DNA of 64,000 bases. Source: Trichobilharzia regenti. Its lineage: Eukaryota; Platyhelminthes; Trematoda; Strigeidida; Schistosomatidae. The DNA is taken from the NCBI GenBank assembly GCA_944472135.2, contig OX235265.1, positions 90,304,984 through 90,368,983 on the forward strand, in the 5' to 3' direction. Positions 20,272 to 31,008 of this stretch are shown in pieces; positions within the stretch are counted from its first letter, which is position 1, and each line of letters opens with the position of its first letter. The notes below the pieces were generated by a model, which searched no databases, had not been told where the DNA came from, and saw only the letters and a list, made by a program, of their open reading frames with translations. A program made the position numbers and the translations under genes.

Positions 20272-20612
20272 ATGGACTGATATCAGTTGAGGAAACATTA
20301 AAAACGAGCGAGTATTGGAGAGCTGTTCCGCTCCACTAGTCTGGAACTCTTCAGCAGTACGCAACCACCACCTCATCGACCTCCTAGATCGTTCAATCTC
20401 TGGGACCTGATCCAGTGGCTGATGTATTCATTGGCTGAATGGTCTACAAGCTCACCTTGTAACCGGAAGATCCTGGGTTCAAACTCTGGCAGTGGCTACG
20501 TACCGCCAATAGGTCCTAAACTAGGACGGAAAATTTTCCAGTATTCTCAGGTTTCCCAATGATTCGCTAACCGATGTCAGCTCATGACAAAATTCTGTGA
20601 CCAGTCAGAACG
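20272..20612. mobile_element. SINE-B inverted pair
   Basis: The minus part (20272-20400) carries the CTGATATCAG tail and an ACTCTTCAGCAGTACGC hammerhead end; the plus part (20420-20612) has GGCTGAATGG box A, CCTGGGTTCAAACTC box B, a damaged ribozyme (CCGCCAATAGGTCC, GGACGGAAAA) and the GATGTCAGCTCATGA tail. Confidence 0.6.
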
Positions 20613-20639
20613 AATGCGTACTACTTAATTTTAACCCAA

Positions 20640-20995
20640 TTTTGGTTTTCTTGTTGATTTCTTGGACTGAAATATTCTACCTCATTTGGCATGTTCGCTC
20701 CCAGTACAGCCGCATTGGTGATGTCTGAGAATCAACATGAAGTAATTTCGTAGATGGTGATTAGTAGTTGAATCCAGGATGCTCATTTCGTCCCTATCGG
20801 GACTCGTCAACTAGATGTACTTGCATTCTCAGTGAATGAAGTTGTCCCAACTGGGACCTGAGCCCAGTACACTTCGTTTCACACTCTTGAAATTGCAATA
20901 CATCCGGCTGATGAATGCTGAGTAGAACGAAATGGACATCTTGCATCCTGCTGTTAGTTACCATCCACCAAAATGAATGTTATTTAATATTGTAG
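20640..20995 (-). mobile_element. Sm-alpha-like repeat with decayed hammerhead
   Basis: On the minus strand GACGAGTCCCGATAGGGACGAAAT (about 20786-20812) and ATCCTGGATTC follow the known schistosome hammerhead layout. C3 of the core is T and GAAAC is GAAAT, so it is probably inactive, although stem II is perfect. A degraded box B-like region lies near 20850. Confidence 0.55.
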
Positions 20996-21091
20996 AGTTA
21001 TATTAACTTGACTTTACAATAGGAATAAAGTTACATCTACAGGTTTTCTTTTTTTTTCTTTCTGTTTATTTATTTTAAAATTCTCCTATAG

Positions 21092-21255
21092 CTTAATCTA
21101 ACCTGTGTCAAAGATAATAAAGAAGTGTTTGCTATCCTTCCTGTGCCTGCATGCATAATCAGAGATTTAGATTTTGCCAGTGATGTCTACAAAGCTCTTG
21201 GAGTTATTCTCAGCAGTCTAAGAGATCAAGGCAAATTGATGGATATCCAGCTAAA
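21092..21255 (+). CDS. ITPR: ITPR exon f (IP3-binding core, helical part)
   Basis: Reads LNLTCVKDNKEVFAILPVP, then IIRDLDFASDVYKALGVILSS and LRDQGKLMDIQLK, matching vertebrate [37 protein letters not shown]. The acceptor is CTATAG at 21086-21091. The donor is CTAAA|GTAATT at 21256, so the exon ends two bases into a codon (phase 2), completed to AAG (Lys) by the first base of the next exon. Without that intron the frame meets TAA immediately. Confidence 0.92.
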
Positions 21256-21295
21256 GTAATTTTAGTTTTTGTTTGTTTTATGTTCAGGTATTGGT

Positions 21296-21492
21296 TTTAT
21301 AGGGATTTTGTTTGATTGTATGGAGGGTCTCATCATGAGCTGACATCAGTTGGAGAACCACTAGAAAACTTGGAGTACTGGACAGCTGTTTCGTCTCAGT
21401 TTGGGACTCGACTAGGGACCCCCAAACTAGGACTAAAAAAGCTCTCCAGTACTCCCAGGTTTTCCAGTGGTTCTCTAACTTTTGTTTCATGT
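21296..21492. repeat. SINE-B inverted half pair
   Basis: A minus half (GAGCTGACATCAGTTGGAG, TGGAGTACTGGACAGCTG) meets a plus half (CCCAAACTAGGAC, CTCTCCAGTACTCCCAGG) at about 21415. Both ribozyme halves are cut at the junction, which also deletes the tRNA-like head. Confidence 0.6.
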
Positions 21493-21599
21493 CTTAATAA
21501 AGACGAAAACACAGTTTGTGTTAAATATTCCTTTCATGTACAGATCTGTTTGCAATTAGTTTGATTAAACACTTCACACTTTACATTTACCTTATGAAA

Positions 21600-21787
21600 A
21601 AATGAGATGGAATACCAACTCACTGGTAACTTCTGTGACTGCAGCACTGGGCAGCCTGGACTAGAACTTCAAAGGGGACATGAGTTCCTTCAAGTTTGCA
21701 GATATGCCTTGTTGACTGGTTACTACCGGCAAGGACTAAACCTAGATGCAACGCTTCTTACAGACTGCCTCCATTCACCTGAAAACA
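21600..21787 (+). mobile_element. SINE-C copy, diverged
   Basis: ACTCACTGGTAACTTCTGTGACTGCAGCACTGG and GGGGACATGAGTTCCTTCAAG identify the family in shorter pieces; box B is decayed. An antisense RTE copy was inserted next to it. Confidence 0.55.
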
Positions 21788-21799
21788 AGAAAACGATTA

Positions 21800-22735
21800 T
21801 TGTTACTGTTGTTCCTTGGGTTCCTAGTGGAACATAGGGCTCCAACTGCACGTCTCCACTTGCTTCTGCCTTCCTTCTGCTGTACTTTCCACCTGCATCC
21901 ATCCATGTCAGTCCATGCTGTTTCAACTCCTCCAACTAACACGATCTCCTCCATGTCACCCACCCTTGCACTGACGTCCCACTCGCCGTGTGCTTCCCTT
22001 TCGGCCTGGTTCCACTCGAGCAATGACCTGACGCGTGCGATGTCACCAAGCGGCGGCCTCCTCAGCGAGCGAGTGTCCAATCCATCCATCTCCACTTTCT
22101 CCTGCATATTTGTTAGTTGGCGATCGGTTTGTTCTTGTTTTGTTTGTTTGTTCCCGGCCATAGTTTCCTGTTGGTGATTCTTTCCAGCCCGGCCCGGCCA
22201 TCTGATCTTGAGTATAGATCCAGCGAAGACAGTTGTTGGTTGATAAAGGTCTGCAACAGGCTGTTTGTTGGAAATATTCTTTGTGACCCGACCGCCAAGT
22301 TTCTAATCCGCGTAGAAGAGCTGAGTAGATTGACGTTTGTATTGAAAATTCGACCGAATTTTGTTGTTGATGCTGGCTGAGTGACGAAGATTTCCTAGAT
22401 TGATTTCAGGCTGATGAATGTGTTTCTCGCCTTCCCGATTCTCACTCAGTTTGACAGCCTCGTCCGTTCCGACTTCCTGTAGTTGAGACAATGCTCAATG
22501 CTAGATAAGTGAGTGAGTGAAGTAACCTGTTTCAAATCCCTCCCGTTGATGGTGATTGGCGCTGGATGTTGCTGTTGTTGTTGTTGTTGATTAGTTGTTT
22601 TCATAACCTTCGTCTTGTCTATGCTCACCTGGAGTCCTGTCTTCGTTGGCTGTTTGTTCGACCAGTTTGTTGGTTTTTCCTTTTAAGTCTTCGATTTTGT
22701 GTGACATCAAACATCAATCATCCACGCGCAAAATC
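21800..22735 (-). mobile_element. Defective RTE-like copy, antisense
   Basis: Nearly the mirror of 17640-18612 for its whole coding remnant; the minus-strand frame 22161-21775 (MAGNKQTKQEQT start, KWRRAVGALCSTRN end) is almost unchanged between the two. It is 5'-truncated after the FADD region near 22735. The 3' tail lies at 21800-21815. Confidence 0.75.
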
Positions 22736-23211
22736 TAGGTCTTCTAATTTTTTCACAATGATCGATACTACATTTCTCTTATTAATAAAAACTCTCGTTT
22801 CTCTAAAAGTTCATGCCAAGAGTTTGTGGAAACTATCACAATTATTTACCTTTGGAACACTAAATCCAAGGATACAATCTTATTGACAGATAATACATAT
22901 AACTAACTATTTGGATTTGTGGAATTGTTAAACATAAACACATCGATAATTGTATATATTGTTGGATTTATATGTTCAAGTTGCTCCAAGACAGTGAGTT
23001 TATGGTTGAGATATCATTTTAGTTAACTGTGCTGAACTATATTGCATGTTGTTGTATTGTATAGTTGTTGTCGCTTTTTGCCCTTTTTGCTGTGAACTGT
23101 TTTCCTTTTGCTGGTGTTGTTCTCATTGTTTGTCCGTTATTTTCCGATTTTGAGGGGAGCAACCCAAAAAGTCGCTTCTCTCTAAACTTTATCTTAATGT
23201 AATCATTCCTT
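22736..23211. other. Intron stretch without recognisable feature
   Basis: AT/T-rich, no conserved reading frame. It directly precedes the 5' end of the near-complete LINE. Confidence 0.4.
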
Positions 23212-26200
23212 TCTCAGGCGTGAGGCTAGCAACCCCACCCTGTAAACAAAATTGCTACAGAAACTTCAGCAAAATGAACCTCTTTGCACCAAAAGAAAAA
23301 GTCTGTGTGGGGACATGGAACGTCCGAACTATGTACGAGACTGGAAAGCTGCCCAGATCGCCAACGAGATGAAAAGATACGGAATCCAAGTGCTGGGAAT
23401 ATGTGAAAGCAGATGGAATGGGAGTGGACTCACCAAATTGTCAACGGGTGAGTCAGTGATCTACTCCGGTCACCCAGAAGATAACCACACGCACACCGAG
23501 GGCGTGGCTATCATGATGTCACCAACGGCAACGAAAGCCCTGATACAATGGGAGGCGATTTCGTCCAGGATAATGACCGCCAGATTCAACTCCAAAGGAA
23601 GGAAAGTGTCAATCATACAATGTTATGCACCCACAAACAACGCAGACCTCGAAAAGAAAGAAGAATTCTACAGGCAACTACAGGCAACAATGGACAATAC
23701 TCCAGCTGGCGACATGAAAATACTAATGGGAGACATGAACGCCAAACTGGGACCAGACAACACAGGAAGGGAACTCATCATGGGTAGAGAAGCTCTCGGA
23801 GAAATGAATGAAAACGGAGAACTCTTCGCCGACTTCTGCGCCTTCAACGAACTAGTGATTGGTGGCAGTGTATACAAGCACAAAGATATCCACAAGGCTA
23901 CATGGGTGTCACCAGACGGGCAAACCAAAAACCAAATCGACTTCATCTCAATCTCAAGGAAGTGGAGGCGCAGCCTACTGGACACAAAAGCAAGAAGAGG
24001 AGCAGACGTTGGCTCAGACCACTATCTCGTACAAGGGACAATCCAAATCAAATTAAAAGCTTTCAGGGAATCAGGAGCTGCAGATAGACCACAAGCCAAG
24101 TTCAACACTCAAAAGCTGAAGGACCAGGCTACAAAGGACATCTTCATTGCAAGCATAAAGGACAAAGCCGAGACACAAATCAACACCAGCGAGAAGGTCA
24201 GCGTCGAAAAGCACTGGAACAACTTGAAAACGGTGTGGAGCCAAACCTGCATAGAAATTCTAGGCAGAAAAAGAGACAGGACAAACAGTGGCTCACTACG
24301 GACACTTGGAAACTAATAGAAGAGAGAAGGACAGTGAAACAAAAGATTATCCAGTGCACTGACGAGCAACAAAAACAGGAGCTGAATGCAAGCTACAATA
24401 CACTGAACAAAAGAGTGAAGAAGAGTGCCAGGGAAGACAAAAGAAAATATTATGAAACCATGGCAAACGAAGCAGAACAAGCTGCAGGCAAAGGAGACCT
24501 CGCCACACTCTACCAAACAACTAGGCACCTTTCGGGCAAACGTTCGACACAGATTAAGCCAATAAAGGACGACAATGGAAAGTCAATCACCAAAGAGGTG
24601 GAACAGAGAAAGCACTGGGTTGAACACTTCAAAAGACTTCTAAATCGTCCGCCACCTACAACACGCCCAACAATACCAACAACGGAAGCAGAACTACCAG
24701 TGAACACTGACCCCCCGACGAAATCAGAAGTCCTGAATGCAATCAAGATGCTAAAAGCTGGGAAAACACCAGGACCAGATGGAATCCCAGCAGAAGCTTT
24801 GAAAATAGACCCAGAGACAACAGCGGACTTGATGACACCACTGCTGGAGAAGGTGTGGAAAGAGGGCAAAGTACCCGAGGATTGGAAGAACGGATACTTA
24901 TTCAAACTTCCAAAGAAAGGAGACTTAAGTCAATGTAAAAACTGGCGTGGAATTATGCTTCTGTCCATTCCAAGCAAGATACTAAGTCGCATCATCCTGG
25001 AGAGAATCAAACAAGCCCTAGATGAAAAACTTCGTCCGGAACAGGCTGGATTCAGGAGAAACAAATCATGTATTGATCAAATCGCCACTCTACGGATCAT
25101 CATTGAACAAAGCTTGGAATGGCAGTCACCTCTCTATCTCAACTTCATCGACTTTGAAAAGGCCTTCGACAGCGTCGATCGAGAGGTCATTTGGAAACTA
25201 CTTCGCTACTACGGGGTCCCATCGACAATTATACATCTCATCCAACAGTTATACGACAATGCTGCATGCCAAGTAATCCACAACGGGAAACTTACGGAAG
25301 CCTTCGAAGTGAGGACGGGAGTGAGGCAAGGCTGTCTACTATCACCAATGATCTTCCTGATTGCAATTGATTGGATAATGCGACAGACAACGGCAACCAA
25401 CGAGGGAACAGGCATAAAATGGACTGACACAAAAGACTTGGAGGATCTGGATTTCGCCGATGATATATGTCTGATTTCCCATAAACTGGAAGATATGCAA
25501 GTGAAAAGTAACAAGTTGGCAGAAGAAGCATCAAAGATAGGACTTCACGTGAACATAGATAAAACAGAGGTGATGAAGATTCCTAGCCAACAGCAACAAC
25601 AACAGACAACAATCAGCATAAATGGGAAGAACCTGAAAGAAACAACCTCCTTCACCTACCTGGGAAGCATCGTCTCAACTACAGGCGGAACTGACGAGGA
25701 TATCAAAGCCAGAATCGGAAAAGCAAGACAAGCTTTCATTACTCTCAAATCTGTGTGGAGGTCAACAGCACTCAGCATCAAAAATAAGATCCGGATTTTC
25801 AACTCCAATGTGAAGTCAGTGCTACTATACGGATCAGAGACTTGGCGAGTCATAAAGAGCATCTCAAACAAACTTCAAACCTTCATTAACAGTTGTCTTC
25901 GCTCAATACTCAAGATCAGATGGCCAGAAAAGATCAGCAACAGGGATCTCTGGGAGCGAACCAATCAGGAACCGATTGTGAAACAAATAGGCAGAAAGAA
26001 ATGGAGATGGATTGGCCATACGCTGAGGAAACCATCAAGTGACATCACTAGACAAGCCATCGCTCGAGTGGAACCCGAAAGGGAGGCGGCGAGTTGGTCG
26101 TCATCGATGGTGACTTGGAGGAGGTCATGCGAGGAGGAGATGAAAGCATGTGGACAGACCTGGAGCGGTGTGAAAAAGTTGTCAGAAAACCGAAGGCAAT

Positions 26201-26256
26201 GGAGGTGCGCAGCTGAAGCCCTATATTCCTCTAGGAACTAAAGGATACAATAATAA
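23212..26256 (+). mobile_element. Near full-length RTE-like LINE
   Basis: About 3.04 kb: a short leader (GTGAGGCTAGCAACCCC), one long coding region starting ATG at 23274 and ending TAA at 26239-26241, a 3' end CCTATATTCCTCTAGGAAC and an AAT-repeat tail. Length, a single APE-endonuclease/RT frame, no separate gag-like ORF and a microsatellite tail suggest the RTE clade (SR2-like in schistosomes). Target-site duplications could not be set with certainty. It sits in ITPR intron 6 in sense orientation and is the source type for many fragments in this window. Confidence 0.85.
23274..26241 (+). pseudogene. LINE endonuclease-reverse transcriptase, two frameshifts
   Basis: The product would nick target DNA and reverse-transcribe the element RNA in place. 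Endonuclease motifs in order: VGTWNVRT (23307), GICESRW (about 23395), IIQCYAPTNN, LMGDMNAKLG (about 23725) and SDHYLV (about 24013). RT motifs: GPDGIPAEALK, KNWRGIMLLS, FEKAFDSVDR (about 25150), GVRQGCLLSP (about 25318) and LDFADDICL (FADD at 25453-25464). The C-terminal part has LLYGSETWR, NSCLRSILKIRWP and KKWRWIGHTLRKP. Two single-base deletions break it. The first lies at about 23334-23350, where the start-codon frame runs into TGA and the endonuclease continues in another frame. The second lies in an A-run at about 24262-24272, between endonuclease and RT. All catalytic residues I looked for are present, so it is young but dead. Confidence 0.85.
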
Positions 26257-26690
26257 TAATTATCTCATATCTGATCCGTTTTATTTTAGCATCACTCTCC
26301 ATAGAGTTTAGTTTTACTATTCTTTGTGATGGTAGTCTTCGCAAGTAATTAGGCCACCAAATTTTCCATAGAGCACAATATTTCAAATTTGACTCCGTTA
26401 AACTTTATTCTGACCACCTTTTTATATCCATGAAGAACAATCTGTACTCACGCGTATTTCTGAATGACTTTCAACATACCATTCGGTGTATTTTGAAGGG
26501 GAGTAATACGTTGGAGTTCAAATGGAGCATGTTACAGATTGAACAAAATTATGTCGGATGATATACCGTAGATAACTGTTTTACCTGAGGATTTTGTATA
26601 GGGAGTAGGTAAAGCCAAGTTGAATGTTCTGTACTGTATACAACTTGTTCAGAATAAAGCTATTATTATTATTATTATCATAAGAGCTGT
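26257..26690. other. Intron stretch; possible LINE 3' end with ATT tail
   Basis: Ends at 26640-26678 with ACTTGTTCAGAATAAAGC followed by an ATT repeat, like a non-LTR 3' end. No coding part is recognised in front of it. Confidence 0.35.
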
Positions 26691-27690
26691 GATCTACGAA
26701 TGTTTGGTATGTGATTCGCTCCCACCAAAAGTAAGATCATTCTACCTAACTGGACTACACTGACTCCTAGTTTAGAAATAGGAAGTGAAATGGCAGAACA
26801 CGTGGTCTGCTTCACTTATTTGGGAAGTTACATCACCCAACGCCAAAGGGTTGATCTCTGACGAAATCTCAGCTCAGACACAGAGGGCTAGTTTCTCATA
26901 TTCCAGTTTACGCCGTCTCTGGCTTAGTAGACATGATATCCGGCTAGCTGGCTGTCGACCGAAGGGCGTATATACTGCTCAGCAGTCCGCTCCGTCCTCC
27001 TTTATGGCTGGGATTGATGCATGGCCATTGAGAGTGGAAGACATGAAAAGCCTGGCTGGCTGTCTTTGATCATAGGTGACTGCGTTCTATCTCCCGTATT
27101 AATTGGAACAATAGGGTGAGCAATACTGAGGTGAAGCACATGTCGAATGCTAGGTAAGGAGAGGAAATCGATAGAAGAGGCTGTGAAGTTACACCGATTG
27201 AGATGGTTAGGACATGTGTCACGCATGCCTGGCCATCTCTTTCCTCTACAATGGGCAATGTTAGCTGACTGACACACGATCAGGTTGGAAAAAAGCCAGA
27301 GGTGGTCAAACCGAAAACATGGCTTCATCGGACAATGAAATCCACAACAGTTAGTTTAAGCCACTCGCCACGTAGGAGGTGTAGACTTCCTGACTGGTTA
27401 GTCTCCTAGGGACGGTAAAAACTAATGAAGGCTGGATACTATTGGTTATATGACTCAAAATTTTTCTCAATGTTGGCTCAGATGCATCCATTCCTTGTGA
27501 CTTATAATATCCATTAAAACTATAATGTTATTCGTTATTACTATTCCTTCTGTCTCATATCCCTGTCTACTGTCTCTGTTATGCATTTCTTCTACTTTCT
27601 TCCTCTTGCTTTGTGTGCTGCATGGAGGAGTGTGGCGACTTGGACTTATGCACATCGGTGCAGAGTTCTTTGTTGAAAATGGGCAGACAG
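26690..27690 (+). mobile_element. Second LINE family, longest sense fragment
   Basis: In order: the LRMFGM-like start, HFTYLGSYI-type residues, LISDEISAQTQRASF, SLRRLWL, a WPLRVEDMKSL block (with a gap before it), HRLRWLGHVSRM, then the 3' UTR to CGACTTGGACT and GGGCAGACAGA. It represents the region downstream of the RT catalytic motif. There are several stops and shifts; the frames at 26785-27069 and 27525-27776 are pieces. Confidence 0.65.
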
Positions 27691-27699
27691 ATTATAAAA

Positions 27700-28005
27700 C
27701 AGAAAAAGCATATACCTCGCAGGTGACGATGAGTATACAGCCAAAGAAGGCTAACCAAGAGGTGCACTGGAGCTAGTTGGTAAATTACAATAATAGTACT
27801 TAGCCTGATCGAGGAGTTTAATAAATATCGAAAGACATAATAAAATGAAGAAAAATTATATGGTATATGTGAACAAACCGAATTTATAAAATTGTCGACA
27901 CATTTTTTATGTACATCTGTTGATTACTGCTTGTAAAAAATAATGATTAATTCAAAGAATTTACTATTTATTCATAGGTATTTATTCCACACACTATAGA
28001 CTTTT
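27700..28005. other. Intron stretch without recognisable feature
   Basis: AT-rich. A TTCATAG before GTATTTATTCC at 27978 looks like a splice acceptor, but the following sequence is an RTE remnant. Confidence 0.4.
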
Positions 28006-28330
28006 ATCGACAGCTACCTTCCTTTGATACTGAAGATAAGGTTACTAGCCAGAAACGATTACCAATAAGAAATTCTGCCAGTGAGCCGACAAACATGCTG
28101 AATGAAATAAGGATGGATAGGACATACCCTGACTCCCTGGAATCCAAATTCGAATTGTATTCAACAAGTCGGGTGCGGATCTGAGGGTGATATCGAGGAG
28201 ACCGTGAGCGGAGGCAATTGGAATTTATGGGCAGTTGTAGAATCAGCTAGTAAGCACTGCAGAGAACAGGTTGAAGTCTGATGTCCTGCTAAGGCCGTAT
28301 ATTCCGCTCAGAACACAAGGAATAATAAAA
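28006..28330 (+). mobile_element. RTE-like 3' remnant, old
   Basis: TTTTATCGACAGCTACCTTC, TGGATAGGACATACCCTGA and GGCCGTATATTCCGCTCAG follow the order of the RTE C-terminal coding region and 3' end, ending in GAATAATAAAAT. Heavily mutated. Confidence 0.5.
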
Positions 28331-28584
28331 TATGGTCGTCACAGGCATTATTACTTAATGGGACTGCATTTGACTTATGGCATGGTTTTGTAATAGAGAG
28401 ACACGTAACACAAATGCTCATATCTTTTAAATCTATAGTGCGGTACTGCCATTAGATTCAGTTGTCAGTTATTAGAATGTGTATCCAGAAATGGCCATAG
28501 CGGTGTTGATCAGTGGCTTCCAAAGTCTGATGATGATGCGTTTAGAATGACTTATTCAATTATTTTCACATTCCTAAATCAATG

Positions 28585-28830
28585 GGGGGATAGAGTGCCC
28601 ACTGGTCATCCTATCGCCTGGGGTTCGATTCTCGGCTGGTGCAGTTCTAACCATTGTCTAGCCGATAGTAAAGCCAGAAAGGAGAAAAAGAATGAGCGTG
28701 AGGCTAGCAGTTTTACCCTGTAAAAACGCCGTAAAGCGCTGCTCAAACTTCGAAACCTAGGCGGTTTGAAGCACTGTGTTTCACTCAGAGCACAAAGGAA
28801 TGAAAGAAGAAATAAAAATCTGTAGATTTA
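28585..28830 (+). mobile_element. SINE-A copy (RTE tail), diverged
   Basis: Box B GGGGTTCGATTCTC at about 28619, GAGCGTGAGGCTAGCAG leader block, AAACTTCGAAACCTAGGCGG and a GTTTCACTCAGAGCACAAAGG tail. The front of the head is decayed. Confidence 0.55.
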
Positions 28831-29155
28831 CCCAAATGCTATAAAACAGAAGACTAATATTAGTCTGTTGTGTTTTATGCATTTTGATTACAATAAAACT
28901 TCAATGGATTATCAAAATAAGCCAAGTTAGACCGAAGGGTATTTAGTTGAGAATATAAGTTGAAGATTTAAACTCTTATTAAGCATTAGAAGATTACCTT
29001 GTTATCAGTTTTATTTTCAAGCTGAGAAGACAGGAGTGACGAATTTATCTTAAAAAAGGTTTTTTCAGCTGGTGAAGAAACCTTTCACCTCATCAAACAG
29101 AGCAGTTGAGCAATGACAAGAAGGAGAAATAGAATTAGGCTTGTTAAAAAATGGG
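28831..29155. other. Intron stretch without recognisable feature
   Basis: AT-rich; no frame or repeat family was recognised. Confidence 0.4.
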
Positions 29156-29159
29156 AGAG

Positions 29160-29827
29160 ATTTAACAGAGATTGCCTCCTTCACTTATCTGGGAAGCATC
29201 GTTTTTAATTACAGGCACCTAGGACTGATGAAGATGTTAAAATCAGTCAGAATCGTAAAGGCAAGATACGCCTTCATCAACCTTAAACCAATTTGAAAAT
29301 CTTCTGCTATGACTCAGCATTAGGAACAAGATTCCAATTTTTTTTAACACCAATGTGAAGTCAGTCACTTTTTTCATACAGGTTAGAAACTTGCACTGTG
29401 TGTCACGAAAAGGATTTCCAAAAGCTTTTTGCAGACTTTCATCAACAGCTGCCTTCGTCGGATTCATACTGAAGATCGAATTGCCAGAAAGAATAAGAAA
29501 CAAGAAATTGTCGGAAAAAACTAACCAAGACCCGACCTCTCAACAAATATGTAGGAGAAAATGGAGATGGAAGGACATACACATTGAGGAAACCGTTGAA
29601 TGATATTACTCGCAATGTAAGCCATAACTCGAGTGGAACCCAAATAAAAGTGATGAGTGGATCGTCAGTGCGAAAGTGACCTGAAGAAGATCGTGTGACG
29701 AGGAATAGATGAGAGATTGTTGGCAGTCGTGGACCCAGGTGAGGAGGACGGTAGAAGACAGAGGAAAGTGGAGATGTGTTGTTGAAGCCCTTTGCTTCAC
29801 ACGAAACTCAAGGGAACAATATTAATA
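29160..29827 (+). mobile_element. RTE-like 3' fragment
   Basis: Starts TCACTTATCTGGGAAGCATCG (the FTYLGSI codons), passes the SNKLQTF and KKWRWIGH positions and ends TGCTTCACACGAAACTCAAGG plus AATATTAATAATG. Five or more frame breaks. SINE-B at 29828 is inserted right at its tail. Confidence 0.65.
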
Positions 29828-30228
29828 ATGAGATGCTCACTGGCGACTGGCCCTATTCAGGTAGGTAGTTACCTGGTTCCAGTGGGAAGTCGTGACCAGT
29901 AGGGTGCAGCAGGTCGGGTGTGAGGAAAAATACTCGCCAAAGACATTAACTAGCGGTCGCGCTATGTCGTGAATTGGCAGAAGTTAGAATCCAAGGACCA
30001 TTGGATCGGGTCCCAGTGGCTTAATGGTATACGAGCTCGCCTTGTAACCGGAAGATCCTTGGTTCGAACCCTGCCGGTGGGTGCGTACTGCTGAAGAGTC
30101 CCAAACTAGGACGAAACAGCTGTCCAGTACTCCCAGGTTTTCCAATGGTTCTCTAACTAATGTCAGCTCATGATGAAATCCTCAGACCAATCAAATCCCT
30201 ACAGGCCAACACTTGAATATTAATAATG
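29828..30228 (+). mobile_element. SINE-B, full-length reference copy with intact hammerhead
   Basis: About 400 bases: a 5' segment (GAGATGCTCACTGGCGACTGG, GTAGTTACCTGG, GTGACCAGTAGGGTGCAGC), the boundary block GGATCGGGTCCCAGTGG, a tRNA-like head (box A GTGGCTTAATGG, box B TTGGTTCGAACCC), a hammerhead at 30085-30130, then GGTTTTCCAATGGTTCTC, TGTCAGCTCATGATGAAATCC and the 3' end CCAACACTTGAATA. No coding capacity. Unlike the other SINEs here, the tRNA-like part is in the middle. Confidence 0.75.
30085..30130 (+). ncRNA. Hammerhead ribozyme, canonical core
   Basis: Stem I is GTACTG (30085-30090) with CAGTAC (30125-30130), six perfect pairs. The core is CTGAAGA (30091-30097). Stem II is GTCC/GGAC (30098-30101 and 30109-30112) with a seven-base loop. 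GAAA is at 30113-30116. Stem III is very short (ACA/TGT around GC), and the cleavage triplet GTC ends at 30124. All invariant positions (C3 U4 G5 A6 G8 A9; G12 A13 A14; the A-U pair closing stem III; C17) are present. A short stem III is typical of retroelement-borne hammerheads. Cleavage would fall about 65 bases downstream of box A. Confidence 0.8.
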
Positions 30229-30509
30229 TTAAAAAAACGTGATAGGGTGAATAACACCCACACTGAGAATCAATCACACTTAAGCAGTTTTATGATGATT
30301 CTATTTGAAAATCTGTAGTTACTTTGGAAAAAATATGAAATAACATAGTCCCCACATAAATTGATGCTCTTGGGTTCTATCCTTGAAGAGTTATAGGTCG
30401 GCGCTGCTGAAATAATGGTTGTCCATGGTCTCAAGTTATTTGATTGTTGATACGATTACTGTATTTGGTTCTGAGATGAATATACGACTGTCTTTTGAGA
30501 CGGGTCTAC

Positions 30510-30720
30510 GACTGACCATAAGATTACATCTCCTCACATGATCTCCTCTATTTCATCTTCGGACTCACACCATACTCTTCGTTACCTATTCGCGTTCCAG
30601 TCGAGAGCGTTATGTGATGTCACTCAGTAGTCTCTTCAAGGTATTTCTAATCCATCTCGAATTTCTTTTGCATGTTTACTGGGTGATAGGATCTTGGTTA
30701 GTCCATAGTCAGAATTCCTT
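30510..30720 (-). mobile_element. RTE-like remnant, antisense
   Basis: CACATGATCTCCTCTATTTC, TTCCAGTCGAGAGCG and TGATGTCACTCAGTAG are the complement of the RTE C-terminal coding region in the right order. Strongly decayed. Confidence 0.5.
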
Positions 30721-30836
30721 GTCTGTGATGATATCTATTTGTGATGTGGTCGAATTCTCAGAGAAGCTCAAACAGTGAAAGTTATTTGTTTTTGTAATAC
30801 AATTATCACGTATTTGTCTTTAAATTTTATTTACAG

Positions 30837-30987
30837 GTCACTTACATTCATTCTGTCAGAATTAATAACTTTTCTTGACGGCAGTACAGATCTAACAAGT
30901 GAGATAACGAGTAGTACATCTGTAAAAAATCATGTGGCTTTACGTGATCGACAAAAGCTGTTACGAGAACAGAATATTATTTCTCAG
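30837..30987 (+). CDS. ITPR: ITPR exon g (IP3-binding residues R504/K508/R511)
   Basis: Begins one base into a codon (G completes AAG from the previous exon), then SLTFILSELITFLDG, SSTSVKNHVALRDRQK and LLREQNIISQ. It corresponds to vertebrate TKLLEDLVYFVTGG and NRERQKLMREQNILKQ. By human ITPR1 numbering R504, K508 and R511 are R, K and R here (RDRQKLLR), so the basic helix that grips the IP3 phosphates is complete. The acceptor is ATTTACAG and the donor is CAG|GTGAGT. Ends phase 0. A Penelope-like element starts about 20 bases beyond the donor. Confidence 0.95.
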
Positions 30988-31008
30988 GTGAGTTGACCAC
31001 AAACGTTT

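Noticed and set aside
21746..22177. 143-codon gene on the plus strand
   Set aside because: Antisense shadow of the RTE remnant at 21800-22735; its mirror at 40123-40440 is explained in the same way.
27978..28060. ITPR exon behind a TTCATAG acceptor
   Set aside because: The translated sequence follows the RTE C-terminal region, not ITPR, and exons f and g already join in frame across this place.
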